Source of the DNA: Cryptomeria japonica
Taxonomy: Eukaryota; Streptophyta; Pinopsida; Cupressales; Cupressaceae
Direction of reading: 5' to 3'
Assembly (NCBI RefSeq): GCF_030272615.1
Contig: NC_081407.1
Coordinates: forward strand, 145,947,744-146,011,743
Length of the DNA: 64,000 nucleotides
Shown here: in pieces, positions 54,667 through 64,000 of the stretch
How positions within the stretch are numbered: the first letter of the stretch is position 1
Layout of the letters: each line of letters starts with the position of its first letter
Notes under the pieces: generated by a model
What the model was told of the DNA's origin: nothing
Seen by the model: the letters and a program-made list of their open reading frames with translations, nothing else
Databases searched by the model: none
Position numbers and translations under genes: made by a program

Positions 54667-56233
54667 GATAATGAATATCTCAGACAAAAATGGAGATGAT
54701 GATGGATAGAGAGAAGGTTTAAGGTGGAGGAGGGGGATGAGGACAGTGACGATGAGGGAGATGGCCCCTAGCGTCTGGATCCTACTAGATCTCGATAGGA
54801 TGGTTCTTTTTGGGGGGTTAGTAGTTGGTTCCCCCTCCTTCTGGTTGTTTTGACCTTTATTTTATTGGATTGTTTGTGCTGGTAGGACCTTTGGCTTCTA
54901 GCCTGCGCTTTGCTTTTGAGTGTAATGGGGAAGTTCTATGCCTTTTTATGGTTTGGAAGGTAATCAATGTGCTCCTTGGGGGGAATGTCGGATTGCGCCT
55001 TGTCCTCCATCATGGGTGTGTTAGTGTTTGGGTTCGTAAGATGCCTGATAGGGCCTCTAATCTTATTTATCACTCCTCCTTGTGGCTTTTGTGGTTTTTT
55101 TTCTAGAGTGGGTGGTGGTGGTTCGAGGTTGCAGTTTCTATTTTTAGCGATTGTTAACTTCTAGTTCCCTTGCTTGGTAAGATTGTGTTGTTTCCGTGGG
55201 TTTCTGGGTGATCCTATACTTCTTTGTGGAGTTGGAGATGGGGGATGCTTCCTCTCCCATTCTACTTTCTTAGGGGTTAAGTTTATGGTGTAGAGGAGTG
55301 ACGATTCTTAGGAGTTCTGTCTCTGTGCTGATTATTCTATGGTTGTGTTTATCCTTTTGGGGTTGGGCCCCTCTACTCATTTTTTCTAGCCTTATGGAGG
55401 AGGGCTTTTGTGTTGATCTAGGATTCTTTGTCTAGAATGGTGGGTCTCTTGAGTTTGCAAGCTTCATCTTTTGCCCTATGAGACTATTTCTCAAGACTAT
55501 CTTTCTAATGGGTATCGGTCCGAAGTGTGTTTTCTATTCTGCTCATTGGGGTAGCCCTATGTAGCTGGGCCTTATCGTGGAGGAGCTTAATGAGATTTTT
55601 GATGGTGTTGGATGCTTGTGGGGCTTGCTTTGGTTTCTTCTCGAGGATAATGACTTTATTTTCGATGGTAGTTATCTTTCTAATGTGGTGGATGGACTCT
55701 GGATTGATGTTGAGGGTTGGTTACCTTATGAGGATTTAATTCTTGTGTATTTTCTTCTGTGCTAGATTCTTATTGCTATTGGAGAATGTTGTCTCTTTTG
55801 AAGTCCTCAGCCTTAGCCTATTGCTTCCCCTGTCATGTGATGTGTAAGGTTGGGACTCTACTCCATAGTGATTTTGTTGACAATTGGCCTATTGAGGTGG
55901 CCTTAAGTGGACTGTCTATAGGTTTTTCATCTAGTCCAAGGTTTAGGGATGCCTTTCAAAACCCACTGGTTGTTCTTTGATTCCTTGACTATTCAACCAA
56001 TGTAAGGGTTTTTGTCTAGATTATGGTTCGTGGAGTTTTCCTAAACCCCTTTGTTCTAGAATCTAGCCTTTTGAGGTCTCGAGATCCTGTTCCTACCGGT
56101 TGGATGCTTTGGTCAAAAGTCTCTCTACTACAAAGGGGTTTCCTCTTTGTAGGTTTTTGTGGGCTAACTGTTTGTGAGTTTCACCCTGTTATGTACTTGG
56201 GTTTAGGCCCTCTCTTAGTTTTATCAATTTCAG
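54667..56233 (+). mobile_element. Unclassified retroposon, 1567 bp, inserted in the copia element
   Basis: Flanked by 13-bp repeats with one mismatch, AACAAGTTATCTA (54654-54666) and AACAAGTTTTCTA (56234-56246), of the size typical for LINE or SINE insertion. The inside is GT-rich with several open pieces (for example 54825-55106, 55527-55739) and no recognised domain. It ends GTTTTATCAATTTCAG without a long poly(A). It may be a 5'-truncated LINE or a processed transcript; the class is not certain. Confidence 0.6.
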
Positions 56234-56246
56234 AACAAGTTTTCTA

Positions 56247-56532
56247 TTAAATTTTCTACCCACATTCTTTTGATTAGAGTTAGCACTTTATTTCAATCCT
56301 ACTTCACATGGTGTACTAAATGGTTTACAATTAATCATATTAATTTTTATCAATACATCATGAGCATATTTGGGTTGAGAAAGCATGATCCTTCTTTCTT
56401 CTTACCATACTTGCATACCTAGAAATAGTGGATCAATTGGAGATCAATTATTTCAAAGAGATTATGTGAGTTGATACTTATCATTTTTAATGTACGATGT
56501 GATCTCTTGTAATGATTAAATCATCCACATAT
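56247..56532 (-). pseudogene. Copia RT catalytic segment (minus)
   Basis: The minus strand reads LYVDDLIITRD at about 56500-56532, the copia YVDD box, followed by decayed sequence with RYASMVRRKK and FSTP-like pieces down to the retroposon. Many stops are present. Excising the solo LTR at 56538 rejoins it with sequence at 58345. Confidence 0.85.
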
Positions 56533-57030
56533 AGTACTGTAGCATTGTAAATTGTACACCCTTAATTGGGTTGTACAATTTCACACTTAGGCTAGCACCT
56601 ATCTTAGTGTGTTGTATTTTGACTTTTAAATTCCCTTCAATAATTTAATTAAATCTAAAGTCCTCTTACATTATTTTACACATCATAAAATTAGGCCCTT
56701 AACCCTAAAAGTGTGCCCCTTTTTATTTTATCCTTTTAATTAATCAATTGATTAAAGCCCTAATTAGGTCCTATTGTGACCTTCAAGGCCCGATTTCACA
56801 TATCTAAACACCTTGAATAGTCTTACCCACTGGGGATCACCTTATAATCACAATACCTTGTATCCCTAACAATTTGGAAAAAAGTTGACAAGACTGGTGT
56901 GAATCACACCGGTCCCAACTTTTTCTCCCTGAATTTTGGGATCATGTTTTGGGAGTATTATAATGTTTAAATCCAGATTTTTGCAAAAATATATCAATTC
57001 TAGGTTGGCCTTTTATCAAAAACAAATTTA

Positions 57031-57310
57031 GGGTTTCATATACAATGACTTTCCTTTCCTCATTTGAAGGATCCATTCTACAAGCAATTGAAGGAGACTC
57101 TTATGAAGTGAAAGTACAGGTTATGTGAAGTCTTCAATCATGAAATCAAGCATTCATCAAGTCTATATTAGGGTTTCATATACAATGACTTTCCTTTCCT
57201 CATTTGAAGGATCCATTCTACAAGCAATTGAAGGAGACTCTTATGAAGTGAAAGTACAGGTTATGTGAAGTCTTCAATCATGAAATCAAGCATTCATCAA
57301 GTCTATATCA
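57031..57310. repeat. Perfect 140-bp tandem duplication in the solo LTR
   Basis: 57031-57170 and 57171-57310 both begin GGGTTTCATATACAATGAC and are identical apart from the final bases. Absence of differences points to a recent event. Confidence 0.95.
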
Positions 57311-57845
57311 ATCATTTTCATCATCCATTGAAGCTTTGAAGATATTGATAAATAATAGGAGATCACCGACTATTGATTGGCTTGTACCTCTCCCTTTGGG
57401 TTTGGTATGGCTTCATGTTATTTTTATATCTTTATATGAGTTTCACAACATTCATTCTCAGATCTACATTATTTCTTTATATCCATTGTTGCATTTTTTA
57501 TTTAAAGCATTCTAATTTATATTATGTTCATTTAGGGTTTATACTCATAACACAGGGTAGAACTCTAATTCTTACATTTTAGCTCATTTAGAATCTTGTA
57601 AACACATGAGATTATAGCACACACACATTTTCAATACATTATTGGCTATTTGTGGAGATGGAAATCACCAAAACAAGGGGTTTGACTAAGGCAAAACCCT
57701 ATATCGCCATCCAAAAAACAATTTTTCAAGTTAAATGTGCAGGCATAGAAATCCGATGGAGCTGCGATCTTCGAGAAAGCTAAAATTTGCAGGTACAGGT
57801 CTAGATCTAGAAGGAGGTCCGAAAACCTTAGGAATGGTGCATCTA

Positions 57846-57877
57846 GCACTCTGGTCTTGGACCATAGACCAGAGTGC
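57846..57877. repeat. Perfect 12-bp inverted repeat with 8-bp loop
   Basis: GCACTCTGGTCT and AGACCAGAGTGC flank TGGACCAT. It is followed by CCCTAGTCC, also seen beside the hairpin at 38214-38238. Confidence 0.9.
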
Positions 57878-58344
57878 CCAACGCCCTAGTCCTTTGTATT
57901 TTTGGGCATTTTGTGGCAATTCAATGTCTCGAGGCTTCAAGTTGCAGATCCTAGAAGTGCAACTTAGTATAATAAGGAGGACTAGATCACCCAATGTCCT
58001 GGTCAAGATCAATCAGGCTAAGATTATGATATTAGGTGCATACCAAAATTTCCTCTTCATCTCCATACTTTATGTCTTAGTTTTAGTTCTGTATTTCTCT
58101 ATTATTGCAGTTTACCTTGTCATTTCCTCCATCTTTCTAGCTTAGTTTGTCACCATTGCACATTTATCTCATTTCGCTTTCATAGCAGTAAAGGAATAGA
58201 AAACCTAAGAGTATTCCTTGACTCTATTTTAAAAGAGTGACTCAAAGTGAATCACTTCCTTAGGCTCTTTCGTATTCTAATGCGTAGAGAAAATTGGGGT
58301 TAGGTCCTAAACTACCTAATCCCATTTTTCACCATCACAAGTAC

Positions 58345-59480
58345 AATAGAAACAATTTAAATATCATTACTCTTTTATACACATCCAAATCAACTTTGGT
58401 TCTTTTAAATCATGCTTCTACAAAGTACTCATTTATTTTGGAGTACTATGCAATTAGTATCTTCATTTAAATCAAGATATAGAAATGCACTTTTTACATC
58501 AATAAAGTAATCTATGAAAGTAAGAACATTTGTTGATTCAATAAGCAATGGTGTTTACAATGACCCATTACATCACTATGAGCCAAATATAAAAGCTTTC
58601 TTTCCCTCCATAATTTTTCTTGGGAGAAAATTTCCACATGTTACTTTCCCATTAGATATTCTTCAGATACCTTGCCTTTTGGTGATATTTTTAAAAGTCC
58701 ATGTATCATATGTAGTTTCTTAGTAAAACTGAGATTTTGATATTTGACATGTCCCATATTTTCATGCCATAACCTTCTTATATTATCATATTTGGTAATA
58801 GCACACATATTTTAATTTCAACATTTTAAATTAAATTATTAAAATTTATATAATTCATTCTCCCCTTTACCAATTGTAGTCACTTTCTACTTATCATTCA
58901 CATCCTTGATTAAACATTTGTTATTGTAGAATTCTATCTTATACCCTTGATTTATAATTTTAGATATTTAAAGAAGATTTATTTTCAATTTAAGATGTAA
59001 CTTTACATTTTTAAATACACCATTATCAACTTGAACATTTCCAGTTCCTTTAACTATTGAAGCACTATTTTTTCTTAAATAATTTTTCTTTGTCTTGCTA
59101 TCATTTCTCAATGATTTAATTTGTTCCATATTGTGACATTTGTTGTGTATCCTCAAAATCAATAAACCAATCATCATTATAAAATTCATTCTCTTTAAGT
59201 GCAATTTAAAGAGAATTACTTTTAGAATCAATGTTTTGTAAACTTAGTTTCTTCTTTTTTCACTCCAATCCTCTTATAGCATTCATTTTCTTTGTGACCG
59301 ATATTACCACAATAATTACATTTCCATTTACTTTCATTATGATCTTTGGATAATGTATCTATTTTCATGATTCCAATTCCTCTCTCTTGGTTGATTATCT
59401 TATCTCTTTTTATAATATTTGTCCTTCATTATGAATGCTTGATAATCAACACCAAAACAACTCTAGGAAAGATCTATTTG
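58345..59480 (-). pseudogene. Copia RT start, pre-integrase and gag zinc-knuckle pieces (minus)
   Basis: On the minus strand: RT with DVKSAFLYLDLNED (about 58460-58510), a gag-pre-integrase block reading RLWHENMGHVKYQNLSF (about 58730-58790), and a zinc knuckle CNYCGNIGHKENEC (about 59280-59325). Integrase is missing between RT and the pre-integrase block, so an internal deletion occurred. Together with 54110-54653 and 56247-56532 this is one old element. Confidence 0.8.
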
Positions 59481-59737
59481 ATAGAATATGTACCTAAGGT
59501 AAGTTATCAGGTAAGTCAAATGGGTTTGTATTCAGGTTAAATGATGATATTTGTTAAATAAGGAAATTTAAAAAATAAATCAATTAAATGGTATAGTTAA
59601 ATGGATAAGGTAAGGGTTAGGATGTTACTATTGTTGAAAGTGCAATAAAAGTTTTTCAATATACAAAGGAAGGTAACATTGATGTATAAATTGAAATCAC
59701 TACTGATTGAATTTGATCTTGATGAGAGTTGTGAGTA
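59481..59737. other. No recognisable feature
   Basis: Short AT-rich stretch between the copia remnant and the TIR element; nothing is supported. Confidence 0.4.
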
Positions 59738-60380
59738 GGGGGTATGTGCAAGATCATAAAAGGCCAAAAAGTGGCAATATCCTGACTAAAGTCCTAATTG
59801 ATAGGCTGATTGAAAAATATCTATAACTTTCAAACAGTATCACATTTTTTGAATCCAAAACATGTGTCACATTCTATGCTTTGTATATTATAGGATTAAA
59901 AAAAGAAAAATTGAATTTCGTAAAGTTTTGAACAAGTTATGGTGGTTAGACATATGAGTTTTTTAATTTTTAAAAAGTTGTAATAAAAAAATCATAATTA
60001 ATTATTTATTTAAAAAAAATACCAAAAAAATGTGTCACATCCAAAAATGATTCTTCTACTTATATATAAAATCTTGTAAAAAAATATTGTGATTTGATTG
60101 TAGTTAGGGTGGTTAGACATATACCTACTTCTTATCTTTTTCCTAAAATTTTACTACTACTGCATTGAAATTTCTATTTTTTGTCAAATAGATTTTTTTT
60201 TTCAGAAAACAAATAGTATCTTAGAAACTACATTCAATTTTCTACAAATTCTATTCTTACATATTTTTGAAATAATGTTGGTACCTTATCCAATTTTTTG
60301 CATCAAGTTGCCTAACTTTGTTTTTCTGATTTTCATTACCACTTAAGGGTTTGTTTGGCCCACCATGATCCTGCACATAC
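59738..60380. mobile_element. Nonautonomous TIR element (MITE-like), about 640 bp
   Basis: Ends are inverted copies: GGGTATGTGCAAGATCAT at the left and ATGATCCTGCACATACCC at the right, imperfectly extended by GGCC. Flanks read TAG on both sides, giving a TSD of TA or TAG. The interior is AT-rich with two copies of GGTGGTTAGACATA. No transposase is present. The superfamily is unclear; PIF/Harbinger or Tc1/mariner are possible from the TSD. Confidence 0.75.
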
Positions 60381-60382
60381 CC

Positions 60383-61769
60383 TAGGTGATTAGTATTATG
60401 TCCTAATCAAACAAGTATTTATAAGAATATATTTGAAACGAGTGCCAATGGGAAGAAGGAAAAACTCTATAAACCCCCATCAAATGCACCATTTATTGGA
60501 GTCATTAAGTGTGACCATATCCTAATGTGGTTTAATATTGTGAGTCAATTCTAATGTTAATTCACCATATTAAACTTCTAAGGGCATCCAAAGATAGAAA
60601 TTTTCAATACTTAGAGGGCCCATGAGAGTCATTGATGAAATTTCTTAAACAATTTCATGGAACCCATAAGTAGTGATTTTTTAGTGGTAAATATTGCAAA
60701 TATTCATAAATCGGCTAATAGTTGAAATGTAGGAATCAAAATTTGGTTAACATTTAAAGTTATTAGGTAACCCGAATCACCACATTTTTACAAAAAATTC
60801 TCTATCTTATTTCAATAACTAGAGAGTTTATTTTATTAGACTTTTAAACTCAAATATTCCCAACAATAATTGATACATGATTAGATCATATTTACCTAAA
60901 TTTTACAAGTTATTGAAAAAATCTAAATTAATTTGATGATAATATAACATAATTATTAGTTACTTTAGGACTATATAACCAATATTTTCCACCATTTATT
61001 TAAAATATATAGGTGGCCCTTTAGCCCCCACACAACCCTACACATAGGTTATCTGCATTTTGGGGCTAAATTTAGATGGAGCCCCTCAAAAATATTATTG
61101 CAAGATAGTATAGTTGGCGGATTTGGTTATATAATCCATCTAATCCATTTGTGCACCACTTAGATAATAGATGGTCCTCATGGAGAAGGGATAATAATCA
61201 TCTAGAGATAGGGAGATATGCACTACTCACCACTATCCATAGTCACTTTGAATCTACATTCAAGGTCCAATGCCAATGCCAGTGAATCTCTATCTCTATC
61301 TCTATATAGTGATAGTGCCAATGAAACTTGTTTACATAATGAAACTCTATACAGTGCTTAGTTGACCCTTGAACTAAATGGCATCATTCAATGGTCAGTC
61401 CATACCACTTGCCAATCTCACCAGACCTCATGCACTCTTCCTCCCCCTCCCCTCTATAGATAATTGGTCGGGCCATGGGAATAATAGAAAACAAGCCCTA
61501 ATGTAACTATATATTCCCACCCAACCTAGTGAGCCTCTACTATTCTATGTTGGAGGATAATAAAGTTGGCTGGGTGGGAGTGGTTAGTAATTTAACAACC
61601 TTATTATATTCTATGATTTAAAATGCACCCACAATTTGTAATGCTTATAGTGTTCAAATTTTCTTTTGGATTCTTGATCTTAATGGAGATCAATGATTTA
61701 AAAGCAATTCTCAACCCTATGAGAATTACAGACTATGGATACATTTTATCTTGATGAGGGTCATTAGAT
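60383..61769. other. AT-rich intergenic DNA
   Basis: No gene recognised. A short run of (CTATCT)n-like sequence lies at about 61286-61306. Confidence 0.5.
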
Positions 61770-62279
61770 TTTATTTATTTATTTTTAATAAGTAAATAGT
61801 TGTAGAGGGGCAACACCCTTGTATTAAACAAAAAAGTGTATACAAGGCCTGATTCAATAAGAGTGGTAGTGGGAAAGAATCAGGAAGAAAACACCTACCA
61901 TAGCTCTAGTCCCTAGACAAGAAAGACCAACCCTGAAGGCTGGATGAGTACAAACATATACCAATCTCTAAAAGATGCAGAGCTTTTAAGACCAAAATAG
62001 ACAATCTCAAAAAATAGAGAGACTGGAGGGCCTAATGACAACCAGAGTCAAAGAGAGTCTTTAGAAGCATCATCCACAAGCGCATTGGCCGCATCCTAGA
62101 CAATGGGACATTTAGTGCCACAGTTCGAAAGAGCTGCTGATTCTGCCTTCTCCTTAGGGAGTCAGTAGTCATTTGGGAACCACTCTTCACCCATCCCTAA
62201 ACCCCAGTCATTTCCATCCACCAAATCTCCATTCTCCAAAATCCCAAAATCAACAGTACCCGCTAGATCTTCATCACAA

Positions 62280-62996
62280 AGAAATTTTGCCCTCCATTTT
62301 GACATGAAGCCACTTTGTATGTTGGCCTCTTTCAACAGGAAGTCAATGTTCCTAGAGAGGACATGCTAGGTTGCTTGGAGAGACTCGAAATCTAGGGAAT
62401 TAACCATCACAAGCTTCTTCACCTCCGCTCCATTGCTTAGTGACATATAGTAATTTTGGGGAAGCAAAATTCTAAGATTGGAATCAATATTTTCCAATAC
62501 AACATCTATTTCCCCCAACAGACAATGCTTAAACATCATTTGAGTTAACTGTTTTGCTTTCTGCTTACTAGTCCCCATGTAAATTATCATTGCGAGAAAA
62601 AAAGCTAGGATATCATCATTGGCTCTGTACCTGTGGTAAGCCATAAGGAGTTCCTTTCCTAGAATCCTCTTAAGGCTGTGGAGAATAAGAGGATGCTAAG
62701 AGAGAAAGACATCTTGTAGACATCTGTCTGTGATTTTGCCCAGGAAAGCCATCTGACGACAAGTAGCTTCAAGGAGGATTGGGGTCTCCATAGTGATTCA
62801 TTGAGAAAGGAAAGCAATTGATTGATGGAAAGAAAGGGTATTCCATTGTTAAATAGCAAGACATCAAACCAAAGAATACAACGCCCTGCAAGCAATTCAT
62901 ACCCATTAAATATCCACATGCCTGAGCTGCCAGTATCCAAAAAAACCATCTGCGCCAAAGCTCCTCAACTTGGTGTCGACCGACTTTAAGCATCAA
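62280..62996 (-). pseudogene. Unrecognised coding-like region in the LINE 3' part (minus)
   Basis: Frames at 62659-62996 and 62366-62644, continuing to about 62200, look coding by composition (RANDDILAFFLAMIIYM, then LKEANIQSG and SKWRAKFLCDEDL). The protein is not recognised. It lies downstream of RNase H where a LINE would have its 3' UTR, so it may be a captured or unrelated inserted gene piece. Confidence 0.35.
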
Positions 62997-62999
62997 GTG

Positions 63000-63420
63000 A
63001 TCATGAACAAATCTTGAGAGGATCTAGTCATAACTAGATATTAATTTATATTTAATTGCCACGGGCTAAAAACCGACACTAATCAATGATGTCGGCAATG
63101 CGTCACATCTTGTCGATAAGAAGAAACCTTAACAGGTTAACAGGACAGATGGTCGTTCTCTCCACTGGAAACCATGACCAAAAAGGGGAGAGGGGGTAAA
63201 GTGGCTATCAGGGAGCAAATAATCGATTTTCTCCACAACCGAATGTTGCGGAGAGAACCGGAGAGCACGTAACCATCAATAGACCCAACCGGAGAGCATC
63301 CCCCTCAATGGAAAGTAAGGATAGCATGTCAACCGGTGGAACCAATGCTACATCACCAATCGACCCAACATAAAATCATCATCAGTGGATATTCAGGTGG
63401 GGTCACTAACGGCTATAGCC
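63000..63420 (-). other. Noncoding part of the minus-strand LINE
   Basis: GC-richer stretch with repeated ACCGGAGAGCA-like words (63259, 63290) and no supported frame; probably between the RNase H end and the downstream frame. Confidence 0.4.
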
Positions 63421-64000
63421 AATTTAGAAAGTCTATCAACTTCACCATTACCTTCCCTATAGATGTGGCTAACCCGAAATTCATCAAAAGTAGCTAGCAG
63501 CGCCAAGATCGGATGAAGCCCTTGGTTGAGGCACTAACTAGGGATGTTATTACATAGGATCGCGTTAATAACATTTAATGAGTCTCCCTCCAAATGAATT
63601 CTCTATACCCCTAGCTCTTTCCCTAGCTGATGTCCTCTTAAAGCCACTCTGAATTCCGCTTCATTATTAGTAGCCACTCCAATCTTATCAGAGATTTCTT
63701 TTATACAAAGACCCTCAGAGTCCCTCAGAATACAACCAATACCACTTTGACCCAGATTTCCTGCAAAAGCACCATCAAAGTTTACCTTGCTCCACCCATC
63801 CTTTGGTGCATCCCATTTCACCCCCACTCTTGGATTGGTCTAATCCACCGGGGTGCCCAGACCGAAGATTGGTGGGATGAGTAGGTTTGGAAGAACCAGC
63901 TTAATTTTACAATCCCAGTCCGTGAATAGATTCTTCTTTAGTGTTTTGGATTGGGCAACCACATTTTGGAGCGCAGTCAGGTGGTTCTCGATTTTCCCAC
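63421..64000 (-). pseudogene. LINE RNase H domain (minus)
   Basis: The frame reads WSKVNFDGAFAGNLGQSGIG (first catalytic Asp), NNEAEFRVAL (Glu) and, after TAG at about 63603, LEGDSLNVINAI (second Asp) and FRVSHIYREGNGEVDRLSKLA (last Asp). This is the plant LINE-type RNase H and would remove template RNA during target-primed reverse transcription. The in-frame stop shows it is inactive. Confidence 0.85.

Larger units (their letters stand above)
56538..58339 (+). mobile_element. Solo LTR (1802 bp) inserted in the copia RT
   Basis: It starts TGTAGCATTG, ends ACCATCACA and has a perfect TSD AGTAC (56533-56537 and 58340-58344). Removing it restores the copia RT frame through the YVDD box. It holds a hairpin (56879-56925), a perfect 140-bp tandem duplication (57031-57310) and a perfect 12-bp hairpin (57846-57877). 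It is related to the minus-strand fragment at 36395-37222. The open frame 57735-58145 crosses the hairpin and is not considered a gene. Confidence 0.85.
61770..64000 (-). mobile_element. LINE (minus), 3' part with RNase H; runs past the window end
   Basis: On the minus strand the element enters at 64000 with an RT-distal region, continues with an RNase H domain and ends at about 61770 with a (TAAA)n-like tail after GGCGTTGCCCCTCTACAAC, typical of plant LINEs. A frame of unknown role lies between RNase H and tail. The 5' part is outside the window, so truncation cannot be judged. Confidence 0.75.

Noticed and set aside
57735-58145. Open frame of 136 codons in the solo LTR
   Set aside because: It crosses a perfect hairpin, lacks any domain and lies inside LTR sequence.

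Overview
This window looks like nuclear DNA from a seed plant with a large, repeat-dominated genome, and a gymnosperm such as a conifer is the most likely source. The evidence is nested and decayed LTR retrotransposons, LINE fragments, very low gene density and a single small plant-type two-exon gene. No species can be named from sequence alone. I saw no rRNA, tRNA, CRISPR or bacterial features.

Layout. Positions 1 to about 36394 are one old Ty3/gypsy element of Tat-lineage type. It has gag, protease, G-patch, reverse transcriptase (RT), a degenerate gypsy RNase H, a second archaeal-type RNase H (aRNH) and integrase, then an antisense plant-mobile-domain (PMD) gene and a 3' LTR. A younger Ty3/gypsy element (7292-22951, 15660 bp, TSD GGTAG) is inserted between its two RNase H domains. 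The 3' end of the old element underwent a tandem duplication (25067-28918 and 28919-34201), and its LTR holds a 5'-truncated LINE (34166-35333) with a 15-bp TSD. From 36395 to 41722 there are LTR and Ty1/copia fragments and an unrecognised decayed gene. At 42173-48771 sits a complete Ty1/copia-type LTR element that has no pol and carries a gag-like ORF plus a long ORF of unknown function. At 50098-50692 is the only convincing host gene: an apparently intact two-exon secreted EG45-like (plant natriuretic peptide/expansin-like) protein. From 53667 to 59480 a decayed minus-strand Ty1/copia element is interrupted by a LINE-like retroposon (54667-56233) and a 1.8-kb solo LTR (56538-58339). A TIR element (59738-60380) and a minus-strand LINE (61770-64000) close the window.

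Main result. Three LTR retrotransposons here each carry a large extra gene. In the nested gypsy element it lies inside both LTRs: an ancestral ORF of about 1035 codons, broken by different mutations in the two copies. In the copia-type element an ORF of about 1080 codons replaces pol. Both proteins appear to have a globular N-terminus, a basic/acidic linker and a helical C-terminus. In the old gypsy element the extra gene is an antisense PMD gene. The nested gypsy element also has its second RNase H upstream of RT, whereas the host element keeps it after the gypsy RNase H.
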